Shown: positions 63,905-64,000 of the stretch, piece after piece
How positions within the stretch are numbered: the stretch's first letter is position 1
How the letters are laid out: every line of letters starts with the position of its first letter
Source: Wuchereria bancrofti
Lineage: Eukaryota; Nematoda; Chromadorea; Rhabditida; Onchocercidae
Length of the DNA: 64,000 bases
Reading direction: 5' to 3'
Assembly: GCA_005281725.1 (NCBI GenBank)
Contig: SSBO01000002.1
Location: forward strand, 1,862,822 to 1,926,821
Program-made: the position numbers and the translations under genes
Notes under the pieces: model-generated
Told to the model about the DNA's origin: nothing
The model's input: the letters and a program-made list of their open reading frames with translations, nothing else
Databases searched by the model: none

Positions 63905-64000
63905 AAAATAGAACGATGACGAATTGATTGGTAATTTTATCAAATAAATTCATCAAATAAATTATACAATATAGAAAAGATTTTCAGAAATTGATATATT

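Larger units (their letters stand above)
60705..64000. other. 3' region of rab-18 and gene-poor end of the window
   Basis: Beyond a possible alternative rab-18 exon at 61447-61616 I see no gene. It contains GA/CT tracts (62551-62572, 62905-62938, 63849-63904) and a 187-bp tandem duplication at 63294-63667. ORFs at 62775-62963 and 63746-63943 read through those microsatellites and are not genes. An AATAAA lies at 61411-61416. Confidence 0.55.

Noticed and set aside
1..64000. CRISPR array, Wolbachia-type bacterial insertion, rRNA or tRNA genes, autonomous transposon
   Set aside because: I saw no regularly spaced repeats with unique spacers, no G+C-balanced bacterial ORFs, no tRNA-like internal promoter boxes and no transposase or reverse transcriptase motifs by eye; a tRNAscan and repeat search would be needed to exclude diverged copies.

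Overview
The window looks like nuclear DNA of a nematode, most likely a clade III filarial (Onchocercidae-type) worm. The evidence is very A+T-rich sequence, many short exons split by A/T-rich introns ending in a T-run plus CAG/TAG, and five conserved animal proteins closest to nematode or metazoan families. The exact species cannot be fixed from sequence alone. All gene models were assembled by hand from splice-phase continuity and remembered family alignments; no search was run.

Layout. 1-16339 holds no gene I can assign: a 78-bp perfect inverted-repeat (foldback) element at 1-1594, several repeats, a 57-codon orphan ORF or exon at 5825-5998 (minus) and a G+C-richer island near 11.9-12.5 kb. 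A rhotekin-like Rho-effector gene runs 16340-23441 (+, 13 exons). The 26S proteasome deubiquitinase rpn-11 runs 27968-24577 (-, 7 exons) and converges on it. A MAGUK scaffold of the MPP7/MPP3 type (L27-L27-PDZ-SH3-GUK) runs 28574-32342 (+, 10 exons), divergent from rpn-11 across a shared ~600-bp intergenic promoter region. A serotonin 5-HT1-type (SER-4-like) receptor runs 40673-34307 (-, 8 exons) and converges on the MAGUK. A ~18 kb gene-poor stretch with a 115-N gap follows. A Rab18 GTPase gene runs 58697-60704 (+, 7 exons), and the rest of the window has no confident gene.

The five genes act in different processes (Rho signalling, proteasome, cell polarity or junction scaffolding, serotonin signalling, ER/lipid-droplet traffic). 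I see no operon or biosynthetic logic linking them. Points worth a second look are a GC-AG intron in Rab18, a possible alternative 3' exon that would replace the Rab18 prenylation motif, an RPN-11 with an insertion after the catalytic core, tandem acceptors at rhotekin exon 2 together with an apparently missing HR1 domain, a duplicated exon end and splice donor in the receptor gene, and two inverted-repeat elements. I found no convincing novel multi-gene system, CRISPR array, rRNA, tRNA or bacterial insertion.
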